From the NCBI GenBank assembly GCA_913057235.1, contig CAJXNI010000011.1:31655-95654 (forward strand): a stretch of 64,000 bases of DNA, given 5' to 3'. Source of the stretch: an uncultured Bacteroidota bacterium. Lineage in GTDB: Bacteria > Bacteroidota > Bacteroidia > Flavobacteriales > Schleiferiaceae. The first letter of the stretch is position 1; each line of letters opens with the position of its first letter. The translations under genes were made by a program, and so were the position numbers. Positions 54,978-62,755 of the stretch are shown here, piece by piece. The notes below the pieces were generated by a model, which saw only the letters and a program-made list of their open reading frames with translations, was not told the DNA's origin and made no database searches.

Positions 54978-56672
54978 ATGTCAGACGATAAGAAAATAAT
55001 ATTCTCTATGAGCCGGGTAAGCAAAACCTATGCTCAAAACAATAAAACGGTCTTAAAAAATATTCACCTCAGCTTTTTCTACGGAGCTAAGATTGGCATT
55101 TTAGGTTTAAACGGTTCTGGGAAAAGTACGCTGCTTAAAATTATTGCGGGCGTAGAGAAAAACTACCAGGGCGATGTAGCCTTTTCACCCGGCTATTCCG
55201 TAGGCTACCTTGAGCAGGAGCCGGAATTAGACGAAGGCAAAACGGTGTTGGAAACGGTGAAGGAAGGAGCCGCAGAAACGGTAGCCATTTTAGAGGAGTA
55301 CAATAAAATCAATGATGATTTTGGTTTGCCCGAGGTGTATGAGAACCCCGATAAGATGGAGAAACTGATGGCCCGTCAGGCGGAATTGCAAGACCGCATT
55401 GACGCCACTAACGCTTGGGAGTTAGATTCTACTTTAGAACGAGCCATGGATGCATTGCGTTGCCCGGAAGGGGATACGCCCATTTCGGTGCTATCAGGTG
55501 GGGAACGCAGGCGGGTGGCCCTCACGCGTTTGCTGATTCAAAAGCCAGATATATTATTGCTTGATGAGCCTACCAACCACCTGGATGCCGAAAGTGTGTT
55601 GTGGCTGGAACAGCATTTACAGCAGTACAAAGGCACCGTAATAGCCGTAACGCACGACCGTTATTTTCTGGACAATGTGGCCGGCTGGATTCTGGAATTA
55701 GACCGGGGCGAGGGCATCCCCTGGAAAGGAAATTACAGCAGTTGGTTAGACCAGAAAGCCAAACGCCTGGCCCAAGAAGAAAAGCAGGCCAGCAAACGCA
55801 AGAAAACCCTGGAGCGCGAATTAGAATGGGTGCGGATGTCGCCCAAAGGCCGGCAGTCTAAAAGCAAGGCGCGTTTGAACAACTACAACTCTATGCTGGC
55901 GCAGGAGCAAAAAGAGCAGGAAGAAAAACTGGAGATTTTTATTCCTAATGGTCCGCGCCTGGGAAGTAATGTGATTGACGCCAAGAACGTGAAGAAAGCT
56001 TATGGCGAAAAGCTGCTCTACGATGATTTGAATTTTAGTTTACCCCCGGCCGGCATTGTGGGAATCATCGGCCCGAATGGAGCCGGAAAAACCACCATCT
56101 TTAGAATGATTATGGGGCAGGAGCAGCCTGATGACGGCCATTTTGAAGTAGGGGAGACGGTAAAGATTTCGTACGTAGATCAGAGTCATGAGGATTTGAA
56201 ACCTGAAAAAAGCATTTACGATATTATTTCTAAAGGCAATGAGCACATTGACCTGGGCGGGCGCGAGATGAACGCCCGGGCTTACCTCAGCCGCTTTAAT
56301 TTTGCCGGCTCTGATCAGAGCAAAAAAGTGGGGGTGCTTTCCGGTGGGGAGCGCAACCGCCTGCACCTGGCCATGGCTTTAAAAGAAGGCGGTAACGTGT
56401 TGCTTTTAGATGAGCCTACCAATGATTTGGATGTGAATACCCTTAGGGCTTTGGAAGAAGCGCTGGAAAACTTTGCGGGGTGTGCGGTGGTGATTAGTCA
56501 CGACCGTTGGTTCTTAGACCGTATTTGCACCCACATTTTAGCCTTTGAAGGCAATAGCAACGTGTACTTTTTTGAAGGCGGTTTTTCGGATTACGAGGAG
56601 AACAAGCGCAAGCGTATGGGCGATGTGGAACCCAAGCGCATTAAGTACCGGAAGTTGTTGAAGGAGGATTAG
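54978..56672 (+). CDS. ettA: ABC-F ATPase, EttA type
   Basis: The 564-residue protein has two ATPase domains joined by a charged linker (about residues 245-320). Walker A motifs are GLNGSGKSTLLK and GPNGAGKTTIFR, signature motifs are LSGGERRRVAL and LSGGERNRLHL, and Walker B motifs are LLLDEPTNHLD and LLLDEPTNDLD. The arm and linker length fit EttA, which binds the ribosomal E site and gates translation according to ADP/ATP. It has no membrane part. Confidence 0.94.
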   Translation: MSDDKKIIFSMSRVSKTYAQNNKTVLKNIHLSFFYGAKIGILGLNGSGKSTLLKIIAGVEKNYQGDVAFSPGYSVGYLEQEPELDEGKTVLETVKEGAAETVAILEEYNKINDDFGLPEVYENPDKMEKLMARQAELQDRIDATNAWELDSTLERAMDALRCPEGDTPISVLSGGERRRVALTRLLIQKPDILLLDEPTNHLDAESVLWLEQHLQQYKGTVIAVTHDRYFLDNVAGWILELDRGEGIPWKGNYSSWLDQKAKRLAQEEKQASKRKKTLERELEWVRMSPKGRQSKSKARLNNYNSMLAQEQKEQEEKLEIFIPNGPRLGSNVIDAKNVKKAYGEKLLYDDLNFSLPPAGIVGIIGPNGAGKTTIFRMIMGQEQPDDGHFEVGETVKISYVDQSHEDLKPEKSIYDIISKGNEHIDLGGREMNARAYLSRFNFAGSDQSKKVGVLSGGERNRLHLAMALKEGGNVLLLDEPTNDLDVNTLRALEEALENFAGCAVVISHDRWFLDRICTHILAFEGNSNVYFFEGGFSDYEENKRKRMGDVEPKRIKYRKLLKED

Positions 56673-56689
56673 GGTTTTGGTTGGCAGTT

Positions 56690-56780
56690 TATAGTCTATA
56701 GTTCATAGTCCATAGTCCATAGACCATAGTCTACAGACCACAGTCCACAGTTTGGAGACCGGAGACCACAGTTCATAGAC
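56690..56780. repeat. heptanucleotide tandem repeat, 13 copies
   Basis: Thirteen consecutive 7-bp units in perfect register match the consensus YAYAGWY (examples CATAGTC, CATAGAC, CACAGTC); two late copies vary more (TGGAGAC, CGGAGAC). No unit has an insertion or deletion. It follows the ettA stop by 17 bp. Together with the following repeat units it fills the 386 bp between ettA and the GIY-YIG gene. Confidence 0.85.
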
Positions 56781-56870
56781 CTTTGTCTGAGGAACGCAGG
56801 GATGAAAACGTACTTGGCCAAAAACGAATTAGCTGCTTCTTCTGGTGCTCTCGTCTAAAAGCCGGGCAGG

Positions 56871-57006
56871 CAGGCTGAAAGTCCTTTAAGCATGCCAAGA
56901 AGCGTTTGGGGCTGGGATTGGTGTCACGCTGAGCGTCAGTCGAAGCGTGGGTGGGATTTAGCCTTCTACTTCGCTCCCGTACAAAGGCCGGGCAGGCAGT
57001 CTGACA
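56871..57006. repeat. 136-bp REP-like direct repeat, copy A
   Basis: This copy matches 57471-57606 at exactly +600 bp without any gap; by my count 16 of 136 positions differ. It contains an inner inverted repeat CACGCT/AGCGTG around 13 bases at 56924-56948, and segments like the CGCTGAGC-GTCGAAG elements seen across Bacteroidota intergenic DNA. Confidence 0.8.
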
Positions 57007-57058
57007 ATGATTTGGGCATACAGAAAGCAATGGCAAATTTATCATTGAAGCTAACCTA

Positions 57059-57379
57059 TCACGGTTTTCTTTGGCCTGCTATAAATTTTGTGGAATTTTG
57101 GCATTCCGAGAGCTTTTTCAATTTCTCCCAATTTTGCTCAATTAAGGCCTCTTTTTTTGCACGGCTCCAGCCTTTAATTTTTTTCTCCAAAGCAATGGCT
57201 AGTTTTACATCACTGAAAACTTCCACAAACACTACCTTCACTGGTCTGCGATAATAGGTGTATGCTGTCTTTTGCCTCCCTTGATTATGCTGAGCTAAGC
57301 GATTCTCCAGGTGATTAGTCATGCCGGTGTAATACGAGTTGTCTGAACAGCGCAAAATGTAGACGAAGTAATTCCTCAA
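57059..57379 (-). CDS. GIY-YIG nuclease domain protein
   Basis: The 106-residue protein is a single GIY-YIG domain: YFVYILRCSDNSYYTGMT holds the two strands, the conserved Arg is in LENRLAQHNQG, and the catalytic Glu in IALEKKIKGWSRAKKEAL. It uses a TTG start. This UPF0213-like class is abundant in Bacteroidota and often sits near REP-type repeats. Here it lies exactly between two copies of a 136-bp repeat, which suggests the gene and repeats move or spread together. DNA target unknown. Confidence 0.88.
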   Translation of the reverse strand: MRNYFVYILRCSDNSYYTGMTNHLENRLAQHNQGRQKTAYTYYRRPVKVVFVEVFSDVKLAIALEKKIKGWSRAKKEALIEQNWEKLKKLSECQNSTKFIAGQRKP

Positions 57380-57470
57380 GGCTTAGGGTTTTAGGTAGTT
57401 GTAAATTAAACTTTATGGTTTAAAAATACAGTATTTATGGCAGTAGTTGTTTCTGGCCTTCGACTTCGCT

Positions 57471-57606
57471 CAGGCTGACAGTCTTTTAGGCATGCTAAGA
57501 AGCGTTTGGGGCTGGGGTTTGTGTCACGCTGAACGTTAGTTGAAGCGTGGGTGGTATTAAGCCTTCTACTTCGCTCCCGTCAAAAGGCCGGCCAGGCAGG
57601 CTGAAA
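57471..57606. repeat. 136-bp REP-like direct repeat, copy B
   Basis: This is the second copy of the repeat at 56871-57006, in the same orientation. It keeps the CACGCT/AGCGTG inner inverted repeat (57524-57548) although the loop bases differ. The 336-bp gap that holds it has otherwise only the terminator of the Kelch gene. Confidence 0.8.
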
Positions 57607-57656
57607 GAGGTTTAAGATAATGGAAAACTTGATGGCCGGGTACTGGATCCTATACT

Positions 57657-57693
57657 AAAAAAAACGCGGCAGGTGGTGGCCTGCCGCGGTTCT
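57657..57693 (-). terminator. rho-independent terminator of the Kelch/T9SS gene
   Basis: CGCGGCAGG and CCTGCCGCG pair perfectly around TGGTGG. On the minus strand the stem is followed by a run of T. Confidence 0.85.
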
Positions 57694-57715
57694 AAAATTT
57701 CTAGTGCTAAGTGCT

Positions 57716-58903
57716 TTAGCGCTTAAGTATTCTTTGTTGGCCCAAGAGTTGGCCGTTTTTTCTCAGTTGCAGGTGGTACACCCCGGCACTAAAGGCGGAT
57801 AGGTCTACTCTGCGGGTTTGACCGCTTTGTTCCAAAACTACCTGACCAGTGCTGTTGATGACTCTTAAGGCGTCAAAATTTTCTTTTGTGTCTATGCGTA
57901 CTGAGCCGGTGGTGGGGTTAGGGTAGAGGGTAAACTGCACTTCGGCATTTTCTCCAAGACCCACCGTGCTGGGCAGGGTATATTTATAAGTGGTAGTTGC
58001 TAAACTTTGAGCCTGTCGGTTGAGGCCACCAATCAAGTATACTTCATCATTAAGGATAAAAGAACCAGGGGCCCAACGGCTTACGCCCGGATGCGAGGGT
58101 AGCTGCGTCCAGCTATCGGTAGTGTGGTCATAGCTCCAAAATTCACCGGTGGCCATAAAGCTGTGGTTGTCGCCATCACCGCTCAGCACGTAACCTTTAT
58201 CGGCATGATTGAATTGGGTTCCGGCTACACGGGCTTCTCCAGGAAAGTCATTCATCACCGTCCAGGTGTCTGTGGCCGGATCCAGGCGGTACCAATCGTC
58301 ATAAATGAAAGGGCCGTTATGACCAAGGCCCGCGTATACCTGACCATTGGCTACAAATTGAAAGGGATGATGACGACCGGGGCCGGGCAGGTCTGGCAGT
58401 TGGCTCCAGCTATCGGTGGTCATATCGTATTTCCACCAATCGTCCAGGTTGCCTGCAAAGCCATCGCCTAGGCCTACGTAAATGGCATCATTTACCGCTA
58501 CAAAGGCGGGGTGTCTGCGGCCCGCACAGGGGCAAGAGGCCAGTTCTGTCCAAGTATCAGTGGTGGGGTCGTACTCCCATAAATCGGTTAATAAATTGTT
58601 TCCGCTGGCCAAACCAAAACCTAAATAGCCTTTAGAGTCATACACGGTGCCAATGGCAAAGCTGCGGGCTGTTCCGGGGAAGAGCCCCATGTTAGTCCAG
58701 CTATCGGATTGCGGGTTGTAGCGGTAAAAATTACGGGTAGGATTATCAGCAAAGTTACTGCCGGTAACCATGTAACCTACGCCCCCAATGCCCCAGGTAA
58801 CCGGGTGGTGACGCCCCTGTGGGATGTCAGCTACTTGCAACCATTGCTGAGCATTTACAGAGCTAAAAATCAGCGTAAAAGCAAAAAGTAGGATGTTCTT
58901 CAT
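57716..58903 (-). CDS. secreted Kelch-repeat beta-propeller protein with T9SS sorting domain
   Basis: From the ATG at 58903 the protein has 395 residues and a signal peptide (ILLFAFTLIFSSVNAQ). It then has about six Kelch units, each with a pattern like YDPTTDTWTELASCPCAGRR and YRLDPATDTWTVMNDFPG. The last 75 residues are a type A sorting domain (YPNPTTGSVRI, AGVYHLQLRKNG). Kelch propellers bind proteins or sugars; no catalytic residues are visible. It probably reaches the cell surface through type IX secretion. Confidence 0.9.
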   Translation of the reverse strand: MKNILLFAFTLIFSSVNAQQWLQVADIPQGRHHPVTWGIGGVGYMVTGSNFADNPTRNFYRYNPQSDSWTNMGLFPGTARSFAIGTVYDSKGYLGFGLASGNNLLTDLWEYDPTTDTWTELASCPCAGRRHPAFVAVNDAIYVGLGDGFAGNLDDWWKYDMTTDSWSQLPDLPGPGRHHPFQFVANGQVYAGLGHNGPFIYDDWYRLDPATDTWTVMNDFPGEARVAGTQFNHADKGYVLSGDGDNHSFMATGEFWSYDHTTDSWTQLPSHPGVSRWAPGSFILNDEVYLIGGLNRQAQSLATTTYKYTLPSTVGLGENAEVQFTLYPNPTTGSVRIDTKENFDALRVINSTGQVVLEQSGQTRRVDLSAFSAGVYHLQLRKNGQLLGQQRILKR

Positions 58904-58959
58904 TATCAAGAAATTTTATCAAATAAAACCAAAATTTCATAGAATGTTCTTATGATCTG

Positions 58960-59970
58960 CTAATTCCAGCTTTTTATAAAATCGGTGGCCAGGTAGGCCA
59001 GGCTTTTGCCGAGGTGTTTTTTGGCGTTTTCATCGGCTGCCAAGCCAGGCGAAGCCTCAGCCAAATGGAAGTAGCGCGGTTTTTTTAGGGCGGCTGCGGT
59101 TTTCACCATCAATCGCGCTTGACGCATGGTAAAACCACTGGTGTTGTAGGCGCTGGCCGGAAAGTGGGTGAGCGCATCAAGGTCTAGCTCTAGCCCCATG
59201 GTCTGGTTACCCAGCCAATTGAGCACATCTTTAAAAAGCCGGTCGCGCTCAGCGGTAGAAAAGGTGAGAAGCTCATCAAAGCTGAGGTAGTACAAATCTG
59301 AGCGGTTGTGAAACTGCTCCAGAATGGCGGCATTGTTGTAGCTTTCATGCAGCCCAAAAACGGCATAGCGGTTCATGAGCTTTTGCTGATGGGCGTAGCT
59401 GAAGCCGTTGCCACTGTGGCGGCCTTCCAACGCGCGGTAATCGGCATGGGGGTCTATGTTTAGCACTGAAAGGGGCGCTTTTAAGGCCTGCTGCACGCCC
59501 TTGATGAGGCCGTAGGCATTGTTGTGGCCTCCGCCAATAACCACCGGAATTTTTCCGGCTTGGGCAATGGCTTGCACGGTTTCACTCACCTGGTTGTCAA
59601 TTTCTGCGCAAAGTTGGCGCAGTTGCTCCAGTTCGCTGGGGCGCGATGGATTGAGGGTGGCGGCCTGCTGCATTTCATCGGGGAAAGCCAGGTAGCCGGC
59701 CACGGCTATTTGCCGGCCGCTGAGGAAGGCGTTGTCTTGCACGTTTAGGAAGGCGGGCAGAAAGTAATGCCAGGCCTCATCGGCCCCAGCCTTACCCAAA
59801 TTGGCGCGGATGCCAATGTCTTCTTCTATGCCCAAAAGCACAAAACGGGCGGGGTGATTTTCCAGTTGGGTTAAGCTGCTTAAGGGGCTAATGGTTTGCC
59901 CCAGCTTGGTTTCACCGGGGCGCTGCTGGGTGAGGGTTTGCAGGGTTTCGGGCGAGTAGTACCTAAGCAT
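58960..59970 (-). CDS. hutG: formimidoylglutamase (arginase/ureohydrolase family)
   Basis: The 336-residue protein has the ureohydrolase Mn-binding motifs: GGGHNNAYG (His), LNIDPHADYRALEG (DxHxD) and LELDLDAL (DxD). It overlaps hutI by 8 bp. HutG splits formimidoylglutamate to glutamate and formamide, the last step of the four-step histidine degradation route; hutH and hutU are not in the window. The hutI linkage makes this better than a plain arginase call. Confidence 0.88.
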   Translation of the reverse strand: MLRYYSPETLQTLTQQRPGETKLGQTISPLSSLTQLENHPARFVLLGIEEDIGIRANLGKAGADEAWHYFLPAFLNVQDNAFLSGRQIAVAGYLAFPDEMQQAATLNPSRPSELEQLRQLCAEIDNQVSETVQAIAQAGKIPVVIGGGHNNAYGLIKGVQQALKAPLSVLNIDPHADYRALEGRHSGNGFSYAHQQKLMNRYAVFGLHESYNNAAILEQFHNRSDLYYLSFDELLTFSTAERDRLFKDVLNWLGNQTMGLELDLDALTHFPASAYNTSGFTMRQARLMVKTAAALKKPRYFHLAEASPGLAADENAKKHLGKSLAYLATDFIKSWN

Positions 59971-61201
59971 AATTGATTTTTTGTCCGTTTAAAATAACCT
60001 GGGCCAAGGGGTTGTGCCCAAAGTTGTAGGGTATAAAGCTGGCGTTTTGCATGGGCTTGGTAATGAGCAGGTTGGCCTTTTTACCTTTTTCAATACTGCC
60101 CAGCTGATGCCCCATTTCCAGGGCGGCTGCGCCATTAAGGGTGGCGGCACTGAGCGCTTCTTCTGGGGTCATTTTCATTTTGATGCAGGCCAGTGAAACC
60201 ATTAAGTTCATGTTTCCGCTGGGGGCTGAACCGGGGTTGAAATCTGTAGCCAGGGCCAGCGTGGCATTGGCTTTAATGAGCTGGCGTGCCGGGGCGTAGG
60301 GAATTTCCAGAAAGAGCGAGCAGCCCGGTAAGAGGGTGCCAATGGTAGGGCTGTTGCCCAAATCTTGAATGTCTTGCTCAGTCATGGCTTCTAAGTGATC
60401 TACCGAGAGTGCGCCAAATTCCAGGGCGGCTTGCAAGGCTCCGGTAGAGGTAAACTGGTTTACATGCACCTTGGCTTTAAGCTGGTAGTTTTGGGCGGCT
60501 TCTAAGATTTGCAGCATTTCGGCAATGGTAAAATAGCCTTCTTCGCAAAACACGTCTACGTAATGGGCCAGGTTTTCTTCGGCTATAGCCGGAAGCATTT
60601 CCTGGATGATTAACTGCAGGTAGGCTTCTCTTTTAGAGGCATAGGCCGGGGGCAGCGCGTGGGCGCCTAAAAAGGACGTTTTAAGCGTGATGGGAAATTC
60701 TTGCCCTAATTTTTGGGCTACCCTTAGCATTTTCAGTTCGCTGGCGGTGGTGAGGCCGTAGCCACTTTTTACTTCCAGGGCACCGGTGCCCATGGCCATA
60801 AGTTCTTTAAGGCGAGCACTGGCCTGGGCAAATAGTTGCTCTTCACTGGCGGCTTGTACCCTTTTGGCCGAATTAAGAATGCCGCCTCCGGCAGCGGCAA
60901 TTTGGGCGTAGGTTTTACCGTGCAGGCGTTGGGCAAATTCATCTTCGCGTGTGCCGGCATATACCAGATGGCTGTGACTATCTACGTAGGCGGGTAAGAC
61001 CATGCCCTGGTGCGCGTCAAGGGTTTCATCGGCCGGGGGCGGAGTACCCGAGCCAAAATCTGCAATGGTATCTTCTTGAATTAGCACCCAGGCATTAGTT
61101 AGGGTAGGGAAGTGGCCTAGGTCCTGGCCTTTTTTAGAGGGGCGGCCCTGATCTTCAATAAGCAGGAGTTTGGAAATGTTGTGGATGAGGGTTGTTTTCA
61201 T
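59963..61201 (-). CDS. hutI: imidazolonepropionase
   Basis: The 412-residue amidohydrolase has the metal motif VDSHSHLVYAGTREDEFAQR near residue 72, the HutI segment VKSGYGLTTASELKML, the later His ligands in KVHVNQF and SVDHLEAM, and the Asp in LATDFNPGSAPSGNM. It hydrolyses imidazolone-5-propionate to formimidoylglutamate, the substrate of the overlapping hutG. Confidence 0.95.
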   Translation of the reverse strand: MKTTLIHNISKLLLIEDQGRPSKKGQDLGHFPTLTNAWVLIQEDTIADFGSGTPPPADETLDAHQGMVLPAYVDSHSHLVYAGTREDEFAQRLHGKTYAQIAAAGGGILNSAKRVQAASEEQLFAQASARLKELMAMGTGALEVKSGYGLTTASELKMLRVAQKLGQEFPITLKTSFLGAHALPPAYASKREAYLQLIIQEMLPAIAEENLAHYVDVFCEEGYFTIAEMLQILEAAQNYQLKAKVHVNQFTSTGALQAALEFGALSVDHLEAMTEQDIQDLGNSPTIGTLLPGCSLFLEIPYAPARQLIKANATLALATDFNPGSAPSGNMNLMVSLACIKMKMTPEEALSAATLNGAAALEMGHQLGSIEKGKKANLLITKPMQNASFIPYNFGHNPLAQVILNGQKINYA

Positions 61202-61512
61202 GGTTGCGAAAGTAGGACTTTGGAGGGCTTGCGGCCAAAAGTGCGGGGGAGGGGAGAAGGGGTTTTTTTGGCGCTAATTGATCTTTTTTACTGAAAAAGA
61301 TGCTTGTTTTTTAGTAGTTTTAGTTCTCCTAAAGTAAACTTAATTGATGGCGATCTACCCATTTCAGCCCTGAGTAAATAGCCCGGTACCGTGCAGATGC
61401 AGCCCAAGCTTGGTTTTGGGTGTTGCTTGTAAAAAGTTGCTGGGTTGGCTTTGGGTTGAAATTTGAAAAGATTGTGATTGAGGAGGCGGAGCTGTAAATA
61501 AACCGATTGATT
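61202..61512. other. 311-bp divergent intergenic region between hutI and the recombinase
   Basis: This region holds the promoters of hutI (minus) and the recombinase (plus). I found no convincing -7/-33 pair, repeat or hairpin. If the recombinase serves a cassette array, its primary site would more likely lie after the gene, as at 62659. The minus-strand open frames here look like shadows. Confidence 0.4.
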
Positions 61513-62649
61513 ATGCAAAAAACCATTTTTTTAAAACGTCTGCGCCATCGCGAAAAGCAGGTGCTGATGATGTGCTTTGAAAAGGACCAGGAGCTAATTA
61601 ATTTAATTAAGAGAAGCACTTTGGACGCACGCTTTAGTATTACGCACTTGGGATGGTGGGTAGTAGATAGACCTGAAAACTTGAGTGCCATTTTTAAGGT
61701 GTTTAAGGGAAAAGCCTGGCTAGAGTTGGCGTGGAAAACTAAACCTCAAAAGGCGGTGGTGAAGCGCACAGCTAAGAAGGCCCCTTTGCCGGACTTGGTG
61801 CCTGATGAATACAAAGACTTGCTGGAACGCAGACGCTACTCAGAAAATACCTACTGCACTTACGTGAGCCTGTTTAATCAGTTTTTGCATTTTATTGCTC
61901 CGCTTAGCGCGGATGCGGCTAGGGAGGAAGACATACGTAAGTTTCAGGATTATTTGGTAAAGAAGCGTAAGGTAAGTGCGAGCACCCAAAACCAGGCGAT
62001 TAATGCCATTAAGTTTTACTATGAAAAGCTAATGGGTGAAAGCCGCAAAAATTATTACATAGAGCGGCCCCGTAAGGAGAAGAAATTGCCGGTGGTATTG
62101 GATGAAAAGGAGGTTTTACGAATTTTGGAACACACGGAGAACCCTAAGCACCGCCTTATTTTTGCTTTTTTGTATGCTACGGGGCTGCGTATAGGTGAGC
62201 TTTTAAATTTGCGTATTGCCGATGTAGATTTGGAGCGGCAAGTGGTGCACGTTAAGAAAGGAAAAGGTAAAAAAGACCGAATAACCTTACTGTCTAATGA
62301 ATTAATTCCGGTAATTTTAGCTTACTTTGAGCATTACAAGCCTAATTATTGGTTTATTGAAGGGCCTACGCGCAAACGCTACACGGCTAGCAGTGTGCGG
62401 ACGTCTTTAAAAGAGGCTACTGAGAAAGCGGGACTTAGCAAACATGTAACTCCGCATACTTTTAGGCATAGTTTTGCGACTCATTTGCATGAGCATGGTA
62501 CAGACATTAGAAATATTCAAGAACTATTAGGCCATAATTCACCAGATACCACCATGATTTACACGTATGTTTCTAAAATTTCCTTGCAAAAACTCACCAG
62601 CCCTTTAGACCAGATTTTAAAGTCTAACAAACTGATTGACAATAATTAA
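61513..62649 (+). CDS. tyrosine recombinase/integrase, possible cassette-array recombinase
   Basis: I take the ATG at 61513 (378 residues); a TTG 6 bp upstream is possible. Residues 1-90 are a basic N-terminal extension, about 95-180 a SAM-like core-binding domain (YSENTYCTYVSLFNQFLHFI), and 190-365 the catalytic domain. All active residues are visible: Arg226 (ATGLRIGE), Lys in HVKKGKGKKDR, His315 and Arg318 (PHTFRHSFATHL), His341 (LLGHNSPDTT) and Tyr350 (MIYTYVS). The core resembles integron integrases and XerC/D, but the extra IntI segment before HTFRHS is absent. An attC-like hairpin begins 9 bp after the stop. Confidence 0.9.
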   Translation: MQKTIFLKRLRHREKQVLMMCFEKDQELINLIKRSTLDARFSITHLGWWVVDRPENLSAIFKVFKGKAWLELAWKTKPQKAVVKRTAKKAPLPDLVPDEYKDLLERRRYSENTYCTYVSLFNQFLHFIAPLSADAAREEDIRKFQDYLVKKRKVSASTQNQAINAIKFYYEKLMGESRKNYYIERPRKEKKLPVVLDEKEVLRILEHTENPKHRLIFAFLYATGLRIGELLNLRIADVDLERQVVHVKKGKGKKDRITLLSNELIPVILAYFEHYKPNYWFIEGPTRKRYTASSVRTSLKEATEKAGLSKHVTPHTFRHSFATHLHEHGTDIRNIQELLGHNSPDTTMIYTYVSKISLQKLTSPLDQILKSNKLIDNN

Positions 62650-62658
62650 CTATAAACC

Positions 62659-62706
62659 CAGCTAAAGCGGAATAAAACGCATAGCATTTTATTCAAACGT
62701 TAGCGG
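62659..62706 (+). other. attC-like recombination site
   Basis: The 48-bp imperfect hairpin has an outer box GCTAA (62661-62665) pairing with TTAGC (62700-62704) and an inner box GAATAAAA (62670-62677) pairing with TTTTATTC (62687-62694). A short tip of ATA between GC/GC-type ends closes it, and there is an unpaired spacer of 4 bases (left) against 5 (right). This R-L-tip-L-R layout with a central bubble is that of a short integron attC. The right box GTTAGCG (62699-62705) contains the GTT core cut by IntI but does not fully match GTTRRRY. Identity is inferred from structure. Confidence 0.5.
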
Positions 62707-62755
62707 TCATGCCGAAAACAGAAAATGAATACAAATACTTTAAAATAAATAGAAA

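Noticed and set aside
56690..56780. CRISPR array
   Set aside because: Units are 7 bp with no spacers and no cas genes are nearby.
56773..57045. 90-codon open frame on the minus strand as a gene
   Set aside because: It is the translation of the heptamer and 136-bp repeats, rich in Pro, Arg and Cys with no protein-like pattern.
61288..61691. Minus-strand open frames overlapping the recombinase start
   Set aside because: They lie antisense to the recombinase coding region, have no domain-like sequence and no sensible start.
61513..62649. Calling the recombinase a true IntI
   Set aside because: The IntI-specific insert before the HTFRHS motif is absent; between FEHYKPNYW and HTFRHS the length is that of Xer-like enzymes.
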